DNA from: Phycisphaerales bacterium
GTDB taxonomy: Bacteria; Planctomycetota; Phycisphaerae; Phycisphaerales; UBA1924
Assembly: GCA_029260345.1 (NCBI GenBank)
Contig: JAJDDK010000005.1
Coordinates: 186,001 to 250,000 of the forward strand
Length of the DNA: 64,000 nucleotides
Reading direction: 5' to 3'
Shown here piece after piece: positions 8,589 through 17,503 of this stretch. A program made the translations under genes and the position numbers. Under the pieces are notes generated by a model that did not search any database, was not told the DNA's origin, and saw only the letters and a program-made list of their open reading frames with translations. Every line of letters starts with the position of its first letter. Position 1 is the first letter of the stretch.

Positions 8589-8924
8589 AGTGTTTCTTCT
8601 CCTACCTGAACGAACATGTACTGCCGCCATGCAGACATGCATGGCGAATCAGCAAGAATCGGGATGTGTCACTTTCAACACGGAACGTCCTGGCAGCGAA
8701 TTCCCCTCGCTACTGGGACTATCAACAACTGGTTGACCCCGCTCGGTGACGCGTTCCTTCCTCTTCCAGTCCCGTCTCCGGGACACTCCTGCGTAGAAAC
8801 TACCGCGCAAGCGTGCGTGAAGCAATGATGAATATGCGGCTTGAGAGGTTTTTTTGACTTGCGCCGAACATGCGACCACCCCATATCGATATGGGGTGGA
8901 AAACCGCTCTGGGTGTTCAAGAAC
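8589..8924. other. Intergenic gap (336 bases) with a perfect 24-bp palindrome
   Basis: No convincing gene. It should contain the promoter for the gene at 8076-8588 and the end of the tsaC/sua5 transcript. The notable element is the palindrome at 8876-8899, listed separately. Confidence 0.55.
8876..8899. repeat. Perfect 24-bp palindrome (half-site CCACCCCATATC)
   Basis: CCACCCCATATC is followed immediately by its exact reverse complement, with no spacer. It lies 26 bases beyond the stop of the minus-strand gene at 8925-9857. A zero-loop palindrome without an adjacent T-tract is a poor terminator, so a protein-binding site is an alternative. Confidence 0.6.
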
Positions 8925-9857
8925 TTAGATATTCTCGGACAGTCGGCGCAAACGCTGGCGAATCGCGTCCCACAATTCGCCTGTTTCAGAAGGTTCTACG
9001 ACGAATATTGGTCCCGGTTCGATGCGTTTTGACTCGGCTTCGAAGATCGCGGCGTACATCTCTCGTCCGTAGTCCGCAGCCGTCGAGGGCAGAAGAATCG
9101 CCTCAACTCCATCGAGGTCCACTGGATGGTGGGTGACCAACACAGCGCCGGGAAGCGCCACGCAATCCTCAACGTCGTCGTCGAGTATCAATTGAAAGCG
9201 CCCGGACGTCCCTCGCGATGGCTTCGCATCGATATTGGTCTGGTCCGAGATTCCGAGTTGCGCGGCTGTGATGGGGCCGGGCCGAAGGATCCGGTCGTTC
9301 TCAGGGCGCGCCCCAAGCAAGAGAACCGTTGATTCCAGCCCTCCCGGGGCGGCGCCGGCATCGAGCACATCCACCACATCCGCAGGGAATGATCGGCGCA
9401 CATGCTCCGGCTTGGTTGGCGAGGTTTCGCCGCTTCGATTCGCGCTGGTGCCGGCAATGGCCTCGCCAAGCGCTCCAATCAATTCAAGAGCGACCGGATG
9501 ATCCGGGCAGCGCAGCCCGATGGTCGGTCCGCCACCGGTCACGACATCCGGAACATGATGCGCCTTGGGAAGAATGATGGTGAGGGGGCCCGGCCAGAAC
9601 TTCGCGGCAAGCGTTTCCGCTCGATCAGGCCATGACGCCGCGAGTGAGCGGGCCATTGCGATGCTGTTCACATGCGCCAGCAAGGGCTGTGAGAGTGGGC
9701 GCTGTTTGAGGTCGTAAATACGCCGCACGGCGTGTTCCTGCGATATGCACGCGCCGAGTCCGTAAACCGTCTCAGTCGGGAATGCGACCACCGCGCCGGC
9801 ACGGAGTGATTCCGCGAATTGCGAGATCAGGTCAGGATCAACGGCCTTGGGCGGCAT
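8925..9857 (-). CDS. sua5: L-threonylcarbamoyladenylate synthase, Sua5 type
   Basis: A 310-residue enzyme that makes threonylcarbamoyl-AMP from threonine, bicarbonate and ATP for the t6A37 modification of ANN-decoding tRNAs. The YrdC domain is clear: VVAFPTETVYGLGACI, then YDLKQRPLSQPLLAHV, FWPGPLTIILPK, TIGLRCPDHPVALELI, AGTSANRSGETSPT and LESTVLLL. The extra C-terminal domain (about residues 205-310) makes it the long Sua5 form rather than short TsaC. The start at MPPKAVDPD is chosen because upstream residues show only the composition of an overlapped reading frame, and GGGAG precedes it. It overlaps the 3' end of the TolC-like gene by 20 bases, so translation is probably coupled. Confidence 0.9.
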   Translation of the reverse strand: MPPKAVDPDLISQFAESLRAGAVVAFPTETVYGLGACISQEHAVRRIYDLKQRPLSQPLLAHVNSIAMARSLAASWPDRAETLAAKFWPGPLTIILPKAHHVPDVVTGGGPTIGLRCPDHPVALELIGALGEAIAGTSANRSGETSPTKPEHVRRSFPADVVDVLDAGAAPGGLESTVLLLGARPENDRILRPGPITAAQLGISDQTNIDAKPSRGTSGRFQLILDDDVEDCVALPGAVLVTHHPVDLDGVEAILLPSTAADYGREMYAAIFEAESKRIEPGPIFVVEPSETGELWDAIRQRLRRLSENI

Positions 9858-11643
9858 TCGGAGCGCTCCCGATCGATTCGATCGGCTCTCCCGGCTCCGG
9901 CGCGACCAGGCGAATACGGTTGCGATCGAGGGCGGCGCCGGTGGAGGCGTACAGGTTGGCGATCGCGATGTTGTAGTCCACCAGCGACTCGATTTCCGCC
10001 CGCTCGGACGCCGCCAGCGCATCCTGGCGGCGGAGCTTGAGATCGAGGAAATCCGGTGTGAGACCGCGGATGTTCTGCTCCTCGATGAGCAGCGTTCGGA
10101 GGTTCTCCGCCGCCGCGAGCCTCGCAATGCGGGTTTGCTCGATGAGCCGGTAGTTGGTGACGACGTCGCGCATGGCGGACTTCACCTCGGCGACGACCTG
10201 CTGCGCGGTGCTGCGATAGACGACGACAGAGCGCAAACGCTGAAGCCGCGCACGTCGGAATCCGGCCTCGGCGGCGCGATTGCCAATGGGCTGCTCAAAG
10301 CTCAGCCCGGCGAAGTAATCCACGAAATTCGCCTCGGCGAGCTGTTCAAACGATTGCGACGTCGAACTGCCAAGGCCATTAAGCGTCGCGGCGAGCTGGA
10401 GATCGAGCCGCGGAAGCCGCGAGTTGTCGGCGACGTCCTCACGGATCGAAGAATCATCGATTAGGAGGATGGCTTGTTGAATCTCGGGGCGTGCGGCAAA
10501 TGCGGTCTGCAACGAATCCAGCAAACTGATCTCGAGGGGCGACTCGAACGGGTCATCCAGTGGGAGGATCACATCCTCGCCGCCAACGGGGAAGTTCGGG
10601 TCGTTCAGAACCACTTTGAGTTCGTCCGAACGGGCACGGAGTGTATTTAGTGCGCGAATCAGCTCAGCGCGACGGGACTCCACCCGGGCGACGGCATCCG
10701 AGTACTCCGCGGGTCGAACATCAAACTCAAGGCGTCCTTTCAGCACATCGCGGGTGGCGATGCCGCGCTCCAGCAATCGTTCGACGATCTGGACCGTGCG
10801 ATAGGCGAGCAGCAAGTTCCAGTACGCCGCCTCCGTGCGGGTGACCACGCCGATGAGGTCTCCCCGAAGGCCCTCGAGGGCTGCTCGCTCCATATTGCGG
10901 GCAAGACGCACATTGGCGAGCGTGACATCGGAGCCGAAGCCGCGCAACAGGGGCTGCGCCAGTGCGATCTCAAGCGCCGAGATCCGGGCCGGATCTGGAA
11001 ATGTTTGCTGCCCAGGGCTTTGGTTGTCAAAGTTCGTAAATGATTGTGTGATCGCAAGTTGGCCGCCGCTGGTCAGCGATTTGCGAAGGCCGGTGTCAAA
11101 AGCCCAGGTCTGGTTGCGATTGATGGATGAGCCGACAACGACGTTGTTAATCACCGACCCGAAGGACGCCTGGTTGGTCGAATTGAACGAGGCATCCGCA
11201 AAGAAGGTCCAGTCGAAGAGCGCTTCGGCGGCGACGATGTCCGTCTGGGTGACGGCGGCGTCCAGCCGAGCGATCTGCAACTGAAGATTTGAATCGACGG
11301 CGGTCGAAATCGCTTGTTGCAGGCCGAGACCGACGGTGCGTGTTTCGTTGCCGAGGAGATCCCGACCAAAGGGGGGCGCCATGTCGCGGTATGCGTTCAC
11401 GCCGCTGAGGTCATCGAGTTCCTCAACTCGCTCATTCGAAAAATTGAGCCGGTCTTCCACGGGCTGAGGCTCGATGCGGCCCGGAAAGCGTTCCGCATCA
11501 ACCATTTCGCGCTGTGTGGATTCTTCGACGGAACGGCGCAAATCGGCGTTGGTCGGGCCGCGCATGGGTGTCGAACAGCCGACGACAGCAACGCCAGCGG
11601 CCAGCGTCAATCCCGAAATAGCCAGCCGATTCGTTGTTCCCAT
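9838..11643 (-). CDS. TolC-family outer membrane efflux lipoprotein
   Basis: Encodes a 601-residue outer membrane efflux protein. The start MGTTNRLAISGL gives a lipobox (AVVGC, Cys23), so the mature protein is probably lipid-anchored. TolC/OEP features include two similar halves with long helical stretches (for example LQLQIARLDAAVTQTDIVAA and the C-terminal ERAEIESLVDYNIAIANLYA) and the ASTGAAL-type end typical of the family. Such proteins form trimeric channels for tripartite pumps. No membrane-fusion protein or inner-membrane pump lies beside it. The start is not certain: the Shine-Dalgarno is weak (GGGGG 14 bases upstream) and an in-frame ATG lies 45 bases earlier. It shares 20 bases with sua5 downstream. 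Confidence 0.82.
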   Translation of the reverse strand: MGTTNRLAISGLTLAAGVAVVGCSTPMRGPTNADLRRSVEESTQREMVDAERFPGRIEPQPVEDRLNFSNERVEELDDLSGVNAYRDMAPPFGRDLLGNETRTVGLGLQQAISTAVDSNLQLQIARLDAAVTQTDIVAAEALFDWTFFADASFNSTNQASFGSVINNVVVGSSINRNQTWAFDTGLRKSLTSGGQLAITQSFTNFDNQSPGQQTFPDPARISALEIALAQPLLRGFGSDVTLANVRLARNMERAALEGLRGDLIGVVTRTEAAYWNLLLAYRTVQIVERLLERGIATRDVLKGRLEFDVRPAEYSDAVARVESRRAELIRALNTLRARSDELKVVLNDPNFPVGGEDVILPLDDPFESPLEISLLDSLQTAFAARPEIQQAILLIDDSSIREDVADNSRLPRLDLQLAATLNGLGSSTSQSFEQLAEANFVDYFAGLSFEQPIGNRAAEAGFRRARLQRLRSVVVYRSTAQQVVAEVKSAMRDVVTNYRLIEQTRIARLAAAENLRTLLIEEQNIRGLTPDFLDLKLRRQDALAASERAEIESLVDYNIAIANLYASTGAALDRNRIRLVAPEPGEPIESIGSAPNAAQGR

Positions 11644-11829
11644 AGCGGCGAGAAAGGTATCCCCCACAGGAATTAAGGTCAAAGACATTGGTCGCGTAGG
11701 CGTCGCTTGCTTCGGCCAATCATCAGGACACGTCGGCGCAGAAACTGCCGACCGCCCCACACAAATGCGATGAAAGACGTATCTTGGTGGCGAACGCAGA
11801 TTGGATCGCTTGAGAAAAGGAGTTCTCTG

Positions 11830-13455
11830 ATGCGCCGTGCCTTCTCCATTCAAAAGCTTGCTACCGCCGCCCGCGTGCTGTCGCTCGCGATGATCACGGC
11901 GCTATCTCTTTCCGCGCAGCGCGCCGAAGCGCAAGTGCGCGACGTCGAGCCGTATCACGTCATCGTGACCGGCGAGCGCGTCTACCTGCGTTGCGGCGCC
12001 GGCGGCGTGTGGTACGCGATCGGGTACGGCAACACGGGTGACGTCTTCCGCGTTGATGGTGAAGATTTCAAGTGGGTGCGCGTTGGCTATCCGAAGGGCG
12101 CTGCGGCGCTCGTCAGCATCGAAGAAGCCGATTACGACCGCGATCGCGGCGTGGTCATCATCACGCGACCGTCACGCCTCAAAGCGCACAACATTCACGG
12201 ACAACGATTCGGCGACAGTTGGAAGAACCTGCTGATGCAGCCGATCAATCCCGGCACGCAGCTCAAATACGTTGACACGCTGCGCGATGCGAACGGTCAG
12301 GTTGAGGGTTACCTCGTAGAACCGCCTGCCGGTTCGAGCGCGTTCATCAGTGAGCAGTACACACGGCGCGCGACGCCGACTGAAATTGCGGCTTGGCAGG
12401 CGAAGAACCGTCCCGCCACCGAAGTTGCAACGACGGAAACCACAACACCGACCACGGCGCCGACCACAACCGCACAGAACGAGAAGACGACGGGAACTAC
12501 ACCGCCTGCGACCACTCCCGATCGCACACTGGCGGATTCAACGACGGCGACGAATGACGCCGTCACGCCGCACGAGCAGCGCACGACGCCGCCCGCCGCC
12601 CGTCTGCAGGGTGACGACACAACGAAGACGGCCGATGCGACGACGAATCCGACTGAGCAAGCGCCGGTGACGAATCCAGTGACGCAGCCGCGCACGACGA
12701 CGGAGCTTGCCGAGCGCCCACCGGCGACGACCACGGGTGAAACAACGACGAACGCAACGCCGACGGATCGTCGTCAGGCGGATGCAACGAATCAGCCTCA
12801 GGAGCCTGTGACGACACCGGCGACCACTCCGGCGACGACCACACCGGCTGCCACAACGACCACCGCACAGGCGGAGCCGAAAGCGCCGACGTTTGAAGAA
12901 CTCGAATCAGCGTTCATGGCGCTGGCGGAGCAGTCCACTGAAGATGCGGAGATCGAAGCGCTCATTGCTGAGTACGTGCGTTTCCGGTCCACCATTGATG
13001 ACACGGAAGAGAACGTGACGTGGCGCCGCCGCGTGGACAATCGCATCGCGATTCTGGAAGTGCGTCGCGAACTCCAGGCCAATCTGCAGGCGCTCAACGA
13101 AGCAAACGCCAAGGCCGGCGCTGACGCTAGCGCGATGGAGACGCGCCTGGCACAACTGGATCAGACGCGTCCGTACGCCCTTGTTGGCCGGCTCACGGCC
13201 AGCGCGATCTATGACGGGAAACGGCTGCCGTTGATGTATCGCTTGCAAAGCGTTGATGCGGGCGGCGGTCGCACCATTGCGTACCTCGTCCCGAACGATT
13301 CGGTCGATCTGAAGGGCCGACTCGGCAGCATCGTCGGAGTCGATGGCGCTTCGCGTGTGGACCCCGCGCTCAAGCTTCGCATTGTGCAGCCGACGCGACT
13401 GGATCTGCTCACGCCGACGCTGACGCGCGTCGATGAGACGTCCGATCTGCAGTGA
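11830..13455 (+). CDS. Secreted SH3-like protein with long Thr/Pro-rich linker
   Basis: A 541-residue protein with a signal peptide (MRRAFSIQKL to RAEA-Q). Residues about 38-75 (YHVIVTGERVYLRCGAGGVW, then DVFRVDGEDFKWVRVGYPKG) resemble a bacterial SH3 domain. From about residue 180 to 350 there is a low-complexity stretch dominated by Thr, Pro, Ala and charged residues, typical of an extended, possibly glycosylated linker. After it come a helical segment (FEELESAFMALAEQ and following) and a small C-terminal domain. AAAGGAG before the ATG supports the start. It is divergent from the TolC-like gene and its last 47 bases overlap the convergent DDAH-like gene. Likely periplasmic or wall-associated; function unknown. 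Confidence 0.7.
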   Translation: MRRAFSIQKLATAARVLSLAMITALSLSAQRAEAQVRDVEPYHVIVTGERVYLRCGAGGVWYAIGYGNTGDVFRVDGEDFKWVRVGYPKGAAALVSIEEADYDRDRGVVIITRPSRLKAHNIHGQRFGDSWKNLLMQPINPGTQLKYVDTLRDANGQVEGYLVEPPAGSSAFISEQYTRRATPTEIAAWQAKNRPATEVATTETTTPTTAPTTTAQNEKTTGTTPPATTPDRTLADSTTATNDAVTPHEQRTTPPAARLQGDDTTKTADATTNPTEQAPVTNPVTQPRTTTELAERPPATTTGETTTNATPTDRRQADATNQPQEPVTTPATTPATTTPAATTTTAQAEPKAPTFEELESAFMALAEQSTEDAEIEALIAEYVRFRSTIDDTEENVTWRRRVDNRIAILEVRRELQANLQALNEANAKAGADASAMETRLAQLDQTRPYALVGRLTASAIYDGKRLPLMYRLQSVDAGGGRTIAYLVPNDSVDLKGRLGSIVGVDGASRVDPALKLRIVQPTRLDLLTPTLTRVDETSDLQ

Positions 13456-14260
13456 TTTGAATGCCGGCGATGGCTTGGCGCAATGCGTTTGCGTCGCCAT
13501 CGAACAACAGGCTCATGCAGGTGAGTCCCGCTTCGGCTTTCATGAGTTCGGAGATGTCCACGGTGCGCGTGGTGACGCCGCGGGATTCGATGATGTCGCG
13601 CGTGCGCGGGAAGCAGTCTCCCATGAGTGTTTGATCGTTCAATCGCAACGTGTTCGCGCCCCACGGTTCGGCTGGGTCGATGGCGAGCGTCTCAACGCCA
13701 ATGAAAGCATCTGCATCCACCCACTCAGGATGGAGCAGGACGATTTCCTCAGTCAGGCGCGATGCGCCGGTCGTCAGGTGCAGGCAGCCGGGCACGTCGA
13801 CCGCAATCACTTCGTACCCATGCGGCTCAGCAATCGCGCGAAGCTGCTCTATGCCGTGATCGTTGGTGCGCGTGGACCGGCCAACAAAGATGGTGCGGCC
13901 CACGAGAAACACATCGCCGCCTTCGAGTGTGCCGGGCGCCTGAATGGACGCAAGTTCGCGCTGTGTGCCGAGTAGGTGCGAAAGCAATTTGGTTTCTGGG
14001 GCGCGGGACGCCCGGCGCATCGCGCCGATCACCGCAATCTCATCAAGCACCAGGGCCGTGTCTTCGACAAAGACGCAGTCCGGGCAAGTCGGATCAAACG
14101 GCGCCGTCACGACTTCAGCGCCCATGGCGCGCAAGGCGTCTTCGTACGCCGCGTGCTGGCGCTCCGCGCGGGCGACGTCAATTGCATCGCGATCCATATA
14201 GGTGAGCTGGCACTCCGCAAGCGCGGGGCTGATTTGTCGCGTCAGAGCGATGGTCGCCAT
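13409..14260 (-). CDS. Dimethylargininase (DDAH)-like amidinotransferase-fold hydrolase
   Basis: A 283-residue member of the arginine deiminase/DDAH superfamily, which hydrolyses N-omega-methylated arginine to citrulline and methylamines. The family signature is intact: CVFVEDTALVLDE (65-67 VED), EGGDVFLVGRTIFVGRSTRTN (Glu113), GCLHLTTGASRL (His161) and GLTCMSLLF (Cys248). These correspond to the Glu114/His162/Cys249 triad known for the Pseudomonas enzyme. The start MATIALTRQ is preceded by GGAGG. The 3' end overlaps the convergent upstream gene by 47 bases. It sits 24 bases after the HD-domain gene on the same strand, so the two may be cotranscribed. The natural substrate could also be another guanidino compound. 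Confidence 0.85.
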   Translation of the reverse strand: MATIALTRQISPALAECQLTYMDRDAIDVARAERQHAAYEDALRAMGAEVVTAPFDPTCPDCVFVEDTALVLDEIAVIGAMRRASRAPETKLLSHLLGTQRELASIQAPGTLEGGDVFLVGRTIFVGRSTRTNDHGIEQLRAIAEPHGYEVIAVDVPGCLHLTTGASRLTEEIVLLHPEWVDADAFIGVETLAIDPAEPWGANTLRLNDQTLMGDCFPRTRDIIESRGVTTRTVDISELMKAEAGLTCMSLLFDGDANALRQAIAGIQITADRTSHRRASASA

Positions 14261-14284
14261 CGGGCGGTCCTCCAAGGGCATTCG

Positions 14285-14836
14285 TCACACACCGATGCGG
14301 TCACGCTCGGAGCGAATGGCGTCGATGCACGTCTGAATATGTTCGGTGAGGTCAACGCCGAATTCCGCAGCGCCGTCCGTGATGTCGTCGCGGCTGACGG
14401 CCGCCGCAAAAGATCGATCTTTCAATTTTTTTTTCACACTCTTGGGGGTGAGGTCCGCGATGCCCGTCGGTCGCACTTTGGCGCATGCGACGATGAACCC
14501 GGAGAGCTCGTCCACGGCGAAGAGCGCCTTGGCCATCGGTGTGTCGCGCACCGTGCCGGTGTACTCCGCATGCCCGAGGATCGCCTTACGTATTTCTTCG
14601 TCAACGCCGATTGACTCAAGGTGCTTCACGCCCACGTAGGGGTGTTCTTCCGGCGATGGATGTTTCTCGTAGTCAAAATCATGCAAGAGACCCGCAATGA
14701 TCCACCGTTCGGAATCATCCGGTGAAAGCTGCGCGGCGTACGCATTCATGCACGCCGCGACGGCTTCCATGTGCGCGCGAAGGGATTCACTTTCAGTCCA
14801 TTCGCGCATCAGCATTCGGGCTTCGTTCTCGTTCAT
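14285..14836 (-). CDS. HD-domain phosphohydrolase-like protein
   Basis: A 183-residue single-domain HD protein. Metal-binding positions are visible: SLRAHMEAVAACM (first His), GLLHDFDYEKHP (HD doublet), ILGHAEYTG (further His) and FAVDELSGFI (Asp). This pattern fits the small HDIG-type hydrolases acting on nucleotides or phosphorylated metabolites. The start MNENEARML is the first Met of the conserved region; the Shine-Dalgarno is not obvious. It lies upstream of the DDAH-like gene on the same strand and divergently from an AraC regulator. Substrate unknown. Confidence 0.8.
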   Translation of the reverse strand: MNENEARMLMREWTESESLRAHMEAVAACMNAYAAQLSPDDSERWIIAGLLHDFDYEKHPSPEEHPYVGVKHLESIGVDEEIRKAILGHAEYTGTVRDTPMAKALFAVDELSGFIVACAKVRPTGIADLTPKSVKKKLKDRSFAAAVSRDDITDGAAEFGVDLTEHIQTCIDAIRSERDRIGV

Positions 14837-14958
14837 GATCGGACCATCAGGGTACCAAACGGATCGGACTGGCCGATTGTGGGGAACCGCAGCGGGGTGA
14901 ACATCGAACACTGGTCCATCGCGGCGAGCTTCGGAGTTCGCCGCCGAAAGGCCGACGT

Positions 14959-15948
14959 ATGCGATGTGCTGATGTACCGCTCCCGACCTGGTCGACGGAT
15001 CCCGCCGCCGCGGTGCGATTCTCATTGGACCGCTCAGCGGGCGCCATTCACTCTCTGGTGTACGCATCACCCCTTGTGGTGATTGATCAGTTCCGGGCCG
15101 AGCCGCGCCACACGCTGTGGCGCGATGTGTGCGTGGCGCGATCGCCGATGATTGTGTTCGCGCGGCGCGCCGTGGAGATCCATCAAGACGGCGGCGCCCG
15201 TTTCGTGGCCAGCCCGGTGGTCGCATCGCTCTACAACCGCGGTCAGCAATACGAGCGTTCTCCAATTGAAGAAGCGGATTTCAGCGATGCGTTTCACTTC
15301 GCGCCAGGCTTGGTGCGCGAAGCGATCGCAGCGTATGACGATTCCGTGCATGATCGGGAAGAGTTGTTTGTCAACGGCGCGTTTCCAGTGTCGGCCAGAA
15401 CGTATCTCTTGCAGCGCAGTGTGTTTCTGTATGCGTCCAGGGGCGCGCACGCGGATCCACTGCTGATCGAAGAGGGCGCGATGGCCGTACTAGAGGCGTG
15501 CGTCGCCGAAGCGCATCGTGCCTGGACGACCAAGCGCCGCAGAGCGCGAGCGGCGACCGAGAACAAACGCCGCGACGCCGTGCACACAGCACAGCGCCTG
15601 ATCGCGGCGGAGCCGACACGCCTGTATTCACTCGATGATCTTTCCGAAGCCGTTGAGCTTTCGTGTTTTCACTTGTGCCGTTTATTCCGTTCTCATACGG
15701 GCATGACCATCGGCGAATACCTGCATCGTCAGCGTTTGCGCCGATCGCTCGAAGACCTTGAGCACAATGATGTTGAATTGACCACCGTGGCGCTCAAGCA
15801 CGGTTATTCAAGTCACAGTCATTACACCTCCCGCTTCGGTCGCGAGTTCGACATGACGCCGTCGGACGTGCGGCGTGCCCTCGTCGACGCTCGCCTGCTG
15901 GGGCTGAAGCAAAACTGTGGGAGCATTGATCAACGCCGGCGCGCATGA
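14959..15948 (+). CDS. AraC-family transcriptional regulator
   Basis: A 329-residue regulator. The N-terminal two thirds look like a cupin-type sensor of the AraC family (VEIHQDGGARFVASPVVASLYNRGQ is split across a His-rich beta region). The C-terminal 100 residues contain the two helix-turn-helix units: LYSLDDLSEAVELSCFHLCR, then LFRSHTGMTIGEYLHRQRLR, and VELTTVALKHGYSSHSHYTS, then RFGREFDMTPSDVR, which is the AraC signature. AAAGG precedes the ATG. It is divergent from the HD-domain gene with a 122-base spacer that may be its target, but no operator was recognised. Confidence 0.88.
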   Translation: MRCADVPLPTWSTDPAAAVRFSLDRSAGAIHSLVYASPLVVIDQFRAEPRHTLWRDVCVARSPMIVFARRAVEIHQDGGARFVASPVVASLYNRGQQYERSPIEEADFSDAFHFAPGLVREAIAAYDDSVHDREELFVNGAFPVSARTYLLQRSVFLYASRGAHADPLLIEEGAMAVLEACVAEAHRAWTTKRRRARAATENKRRDAVHTAQRLIAAEPTRLYSLDDLSEAVELSCFHLCRLFRSHTGMTIGEYLHRQRLRRSLEDLEHNDVELTTVALKHGYSSHSHYTSRFGREFDMTPSDVRRALVDARLLGLKQNCGSIDQRRRA

Positions 15949-16031
15949 TGGGCGCAAGATCAGGGGCTTCTCCGGCGGCCGTGCCTCCGGCATGAGAGCC
16001 GCCACTCGTTTGTAGAAGTGAGGGCTTGAAA

Positions 16032-17450
16032 ATGGCTCACAGAACGTGGTGTCTTTGTGTCGTTTACACCGTTGTATGTGCTTCCAGTTCCGCGTTTGCG
16101 GATGCCCCATTTGCGGAGCCCGATGCGACTGTGCACTTGGCCATTCCCGGTGAATTCGCAGGCGACACGTTTGGCTGGGTGGCGCGCATGGTTGGTGATT
16201 TGGATGACGACGGTTGCGATGATTTCATTTCCACCGCCAATTTCAATGACGAAGGAGGCGCCAACGCCGGCAAAATCTACGTCTACAGCGGAAAGTCCGG
16301 CGCTGTGTTGTTCACTAAAACCGGGCTGGCCGGATGGCAACTTGGATTTTCCGCGGAAGGCGCCGGTGATGTGAATGGCGACGATGTCCCCGACATCATC
16401 GTCGGGGCGCCTTTTCCGCAAACTGGGCGCGCGATTATTTATTCCGGCGCTGATGGTTCGGTGATACGCACACACAACGGCGCCGCGAATGGTGATCAAT
16501 TCGGCTATAGCGTTGGACCTGCGGGTGATGTGGACAATGACGGGTTTGCTGATGTGCTCGTCGGCGCCATTGGCCACGATCCAGGCGGCTTGAACAACGC
16601 CGGGCGCGTATACATCTATTCGGGTCAGGATGGCGCCGAGCTTTGCGTCATCGATGGCGCCGCCCCCGGCGACAACATGGGCGCTTCGGCGGACAAAGCT
16701 GGCGATGTCAATGGTGACGGCGTTCTGGATGTCGTGGTTGCGGCGATGAATGCGGCTGGCGGCGTCGGTCGCGCGTATGTGCATTCCACCGAAACAGGTT
16801 GCCCGCGCATTCACACCTTGATTCCCGATGGCCCCGCACTTGGCCTTGGTCAATTCTTCATCGATGGCGCTGGTGATGTAGACGGTGATGGAACGCCGGA
16901 TTTGTACGCGACGAGCTTTCAGACGAATCGCGCGTATATCTGGTCCGGAGTTGACGGCAGCGTGATTTCGCAGCTCATCGGTCCAGCCGGGTTCGGCATT
17001 GGCGAGGCGATTGGCGATGTCAATGATGATGGGTGTGTTGACCTGCTTATGGGCGCCTGGGTCAGCGGAACCGGAGGAATGCAGGCAGGTCAAGCTTTTG
17101 TGATCTCCGGAAAGACCAACGGGGTGATTCGCACGATCACACACACGGTCCCACTGGCGCAGTTTGGGTTCGACACCGCCAGCTCAGGCGACGCGAATGG
17201 CGACGGTGTGACAGATTTTCTGATCACCGCGGCCAACGAGGCCGGCGGTCGTGGCACGGCATACGTCATCCTTGGCGCCGCACCGCCCAATCCGGCGGAT
17301 TTCAATGGGGACGGCATGGTGAACGGCGCTGATCTTGCGACACTGCTTTCGGTCTGGGGAACGACCGGTCAAGGGACTGGCGCTGATCTCAGCGGCGATG
17401 GCGTCGTCAATGGAACGGACCTCGCAACACTCCTGGCCAACTGGGGGTAG
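16032..17450 (+). CDS. Secreted FG-GAP repeat protein with dockerin-type C-terminus
   Basis: A 472-residue protein, with start at MAHRTWCLCVVY (an in-frame TTG lies two codons earlier) and a GAGGG site. The signal peptide ends near SSAFA. Integrin-alpha-like FG-GAP blades repeat seven times: F/Q-F-G/GW then Ca loop, for example DLDDDGCDD, DVNGDDVPD, DVDNDGFAD, DVNGDGVLD, DVDGDGTPD, DVNDDGCVD and DANGDGVTD, each followed by an IYSG or ISGK strand. It ends with two dockerin-like loops (DFNGDGMVNGADLA, DLSGDGVVNGTDLA) and a final NWG. It is followed 53 bases later by a related gene without the dockerin tail. Probably extracellular; ligand unknown. Confidence 0.85.
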   Translation: MAHRTWCLCVVYTVVCASSSAFADAPFAEPDATVHLAIPGEFAGDTFGWVARMVGDLDDDGCDDFISTANFNDEGGANAGKIYVYSGKSGAVLFTKTGLAGWQLGFSAEGAGDVNGDDVPDIIVGAPFPQTGRAIIYSGADGSVIRTHNGAANGDQFGYSVGPAGDVDNDGFADVLVGAIGHDPGGLNNAGRVYIYSGQDGAELCVIDGAAPGDNMGASADKAGDVNGDGVLDVVVAAMNAAGGVGRAYVHSTETGCPRIHTLIPDGPALGLGQFFIDGAGDVDGDGTPDLYATSFQTNRAYIWSGVDGSVISQLIGPAGFGIGEAIGDVNDDGCVDLLMGAWVSGTGGMQAGQAFVISGKTNGVIRTITHTVPLAQFGFDTASSGDANGDGVTDFLITAANEAGGRGTAYVILGAAPPNPADFNGDGMVNGADLATLLSVWGTTGQGTGADLSGDGVVNGTDLATLLANWG

Positions 17451-17503
17451 CGTCTGCGTGAGCTACGATTATTCGACACGCTTGATTTAAGGAAGGACAA
17501 CAA

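Noticed and set aside
12309-12734. Open frame antisense to the Thr/Pro-rich linker, Val/Ala-rich and membrane-like
   Set aside because: It is the mirror of Thr/Pro/Ala codons in the linker. No start signal and no conserved motif.
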